Assembly (NCBI GenBank): GCA_036787815.1 | Contig: DAIQOP010000228.1 | Coordinates: forward strand, 1-6,640 | Reading direction: 5' to 3' | DNA length: 6,640 bases | Source: DATBAK01 sp036787815 | GTDB lineage: Bacteria; Actinomycetota; Acidimicrobiia; IMCC26256; PALSA-610 | Part shown: piece by piece, positions 5,561 to 6,640 of the stretch | Numbering within the stretch: the stretch's first letter is position 1 | How the letters are laid out: each line of letters opens with the position of its first letter | The notes under the pieces: generated by a model | The model's input: the letters and a program-made list of their open reading frames with translations, nothing else | The model's database searches: none | What the model was told of the DNA's origin: nothing | Made by a program: the position numbers and the translations under genes

Positions 5561-6192
5561 TGGCGGCACCGGCCGACGCGGTCGCGATCCGAGACGCGCT
5601 GGTACGTCAGTGGCGGGCGATCGCGCGCGCCCTACCGGCCCGAGACCTCGACGTCGCGAGCCGCATCGCCGGTTGGCGCAACCGCGAAGTGGTCGCGCAC
5701 CTCACGATGCAACCCGCGCTCCTCGTGCGATTCCTGGGCACTGCCGGATCCGAGCCGCCGCGACTCGATGCCGTCGAGAACCTCTCCGGCACCCGCGCCT
5801 TCGCGGAGCTGATCGACGACGCGACCCGTCGAGCGGTCGACGCCGGAACGATCGACTTCGCCGCCTCCAGCGAAGCCGCGATCGAGCGGCTCGCAGTGGC
5901 GGAGCTCGACGTCACGGTCACGACGCTCCAGGGCCCGATCCCGCTGGCCGACTACCTCGTCACGCGCTGCGTCGAAGCGGTCGTGCACGGCCGCGACCTC
6001 GTCGACCCGGTCGAGCCCGATCCCGAGGCGTTGCGCATCGTCGCGGTCGCGCTCACCGCGCTGCTCGCGCGGCGCGACGCGGCGCTCGTCGCGGTCGCCG
6101 AATCGCTTCCGCCGCTCGCGTGGGTCGCCATGGCCACCGGGCGCGCGCCGGCGCCCGCATCACTCGCCCGCGTCGTGCCGCTCATGGCCTGA
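5560..6192 (+). CDS. Maleylpyruvate isomerase-like (DinB-fold, mycothiol-dependent family) protein
   Basis: A 210-residue protein of the maleylpyruvate isomerase N-terminal/DinB-like fold, a metal-bound four-helix bundle that in actinobacteria often uses mycothiol as thiol cofactor. Landmarks are GWRNREVVAHLTMQPALL (38-55) with H47, and YLVTRCVEAVVHGRDL (132-147) with E139 and H143. The H-x91-E-x3-H spacing matches the metal triad I recall for the Corynebacterium glutamicum enzyme (H52, E144, H148). A short C-terminal part ends with the MATGR motif (191-195) and is much reduced relative to members with a full sterol-carrier-like domain. The A of its ATG is the last base of the preceding TGA (TGATG), and only a distant GGAG (5542-5545) precedes it, so translation is probably coupled to the 12-TM gene. 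The substrate is unknown; this family includes many members unrelated to maleylpyruvate. Confidence 0.82.
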   Translation: MAAPADAVAIRDALVRQWRAIARALPARDLDVASRIAGWRNREVVAHLTMQPALLVRFLGTAGSEPPRLDAVENLSGTRAFAELIDDATRRAVDAGTIDFAASSEAAIERLAVAELDVTVTTLQGPIPLADYLVTRCVEAVVHGRDLVDPVEPDPEALRIVAVALTALLARRDAALVAVAESLPPLAWVAMATGRAPAPASLARVVPLMA

Positions 6193-6215
6193 GGCTGATG
6201 ACGTGAGCCTCGGGC
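6187..6215 (+). terminator. Hairpin spanning the stop codon of the isomerase-like gene
   Basis: Arms GCCTGAGGCT (6187-6196) and AGCCTCGGGC (6206-6215) pair over 10 positions with one G-U wobble around a nine-base loop. The TGA stop (6190-6192) lies in the left arm. No T-run follows. It is the only terminator-like fold between this gene and the aquaporin. Confidence 0.4.
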
Positions 6216-6324
6216 GGGCGGCTCGCGAAGACTGCATCCGTATCGGCGCGTCATCCTCGACACTCGACAAACCGGTCCATAGCCTCCCGGGCGCGGCGGA
6301 GTGCCGAGACCGGTGGAGGCACGC
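6216..6324 (+). promoter_or_regulatory. Leader region of the aquaporin gene
   Basis: This gap holds no gene I can support. It contains a perfect tandem duplication of CTCGACA (6256-6269), whose TCGACA cores resemble a -35 element. A -10-like CATAGC (6278-6283) follows, but the spacing to either core (15 or 8 bases) is not standard. CCGGTC (6272-6277) and GACCGG (6308-6313) could pair at long range just before the ribosome site GGAGG (6315-6319). A promoter probably lies here, but I cannot place it. Confidence 0.3.
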
Positions 6325-6640
6325 ATGACTGAACAGCAACGAATCGCGGTGGCCGAGGCGATCGGCACACTCATCCTCGTGGTCGGTGGTCCCGGCACCG
6401 CGGTGCTCGCGACCGGCGGGTTCACCCAGGGATCGGTCGGCGTGCTTGGAGTCGCACTCGCCTTCGGGCTCAGCCTCTTGTGCGCGGCGTACGCGATCGG
6501 CTCGATCTCGGGTTGCCACATCAACCCTGCGGTGACCGCGGGGTTGTGGGCGCTCGGCAAGACGAAGAGCCGCGACGTTCCGTACTACGTCGTCGGCCAG
6601 GTGGTCGGGTGCCGGCGCGGCCAGGGAGGCCAGGACGGCA
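6325..6640 (+). CDS. aqpZ: AqpZ-like aquaporin, MIP family (3'-partial, end suspect)
   Basis: N-terminal part of a water-channel protein. After a short polar start (MTEQQR) come helix 1 with EAIGTLILVVGGPGTAVLA (11-29), helix 2 with VGVLGVALAFGLSLLCAAYA (38-57), the motif SGCHINPAVT (62-71) holding the first NPA box at 67-69, and helix 3 beginning VPYYVVGQVVG (85-95). F47 in the ALAFG segment matches the aromatic position of water-selective AqpZ rather than the tryptophan of glycerol facilitators. ATG 6325 has a good ribosome site, GGAGG, 5 bases upstream. The frame stays open to the window end, but the last ten residues (CRRGQGGQDG) are charged and polar where family members continue a hydrophobic helix. 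A frameshift, mutation or sequencing error around 6607-6640 is likely. The second half of the channel, with the second NPA box, lies outside the window. Confidence 0.88.
   Translation, partial: MTEQQRIAVAEAIGTLILVVGGPGTAVLATGGFTQGSVGVLGVALAFGLSLLCAAYAIGSISGCHINPAVTAGLWALGKTKSRDVPYYVVGQVVGCRRGQGGQDG

Overview
The window is GC-rich, densely coded DNA of actinobacterial type, with strong G/C third positions and very short gaps. The gene content agrees: a TadC-like pilus or secretion protein, an HxlR regulator next to a leaderless YceI protein, a mycothiol-dependent maleylpyruvate isomerase-like protein, and an AqpZ-like aquaporin. Mycothiol enzymes point to Actinomycetota. An early-branching lineage such as Acidimicrobiia is my guess and is not proven by the sequence. 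I see no rRNA, tRNA, CRISPR array, insertion sequence or integrase.

Layout, left to right. (1) 3-827 (+) is the 3' part of a TadC-like inner-membrane protein of a Tad/Flp pilus or type II-like secretion locus; its start lies outside the window. It is followed after 8 bases by (2) 836-2362 (+), a large GT-C-like membrane protein with a soluble C-terminal domain, probably in the same operon. (3) A 115-base gap holds a long inverted repeat and a possible short leader reading frame. It precedes 2478-2849 (+), a small VOC/glyoxalase-fold protein. (4) 2854-3267 (-) is an HxlR regulator convergent with the VOC gene, with only 4 bases between the stop codons. It is divergent from (5) 3358-3918 (+), a YceI protein. 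The 90-base divergent region carries a clear palindromic operator candidate. (6) After a perfect 13-bp hairpin come 3977-5560 (+), an unrecognised 12-TM membrane protein that looks like three repeats of a four-helix unit, and 5560-6192 (+), a maleylpyruvate isomerase/DinB-fold protein joined to it by a TGATG stop-start overlap. (7) 6325 to the window end (+) is the N-terminal part of an aquaporin, whose last ~10 codons stop resembling the family.

How the genes may work together. The VOC, HxlR and YceI genes look like a small redox or electrophile-responsive unit: the regulator has the N-terminal cysteine typical of thiol-sensing HxlR proteins, and the operator sits where it could control both HxlR and YceI. 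The 12-TM protein and the DinB-fold protein are translationally coupled and probably act together, but the function is unknown. No unmistakable new defence or mobile system is present. The least explained items are the internally repeated membrane protein with its coupled partner, the hairpin on which its start codon sits, and the inverted repeat with leader frame upstream of the VOC gene.
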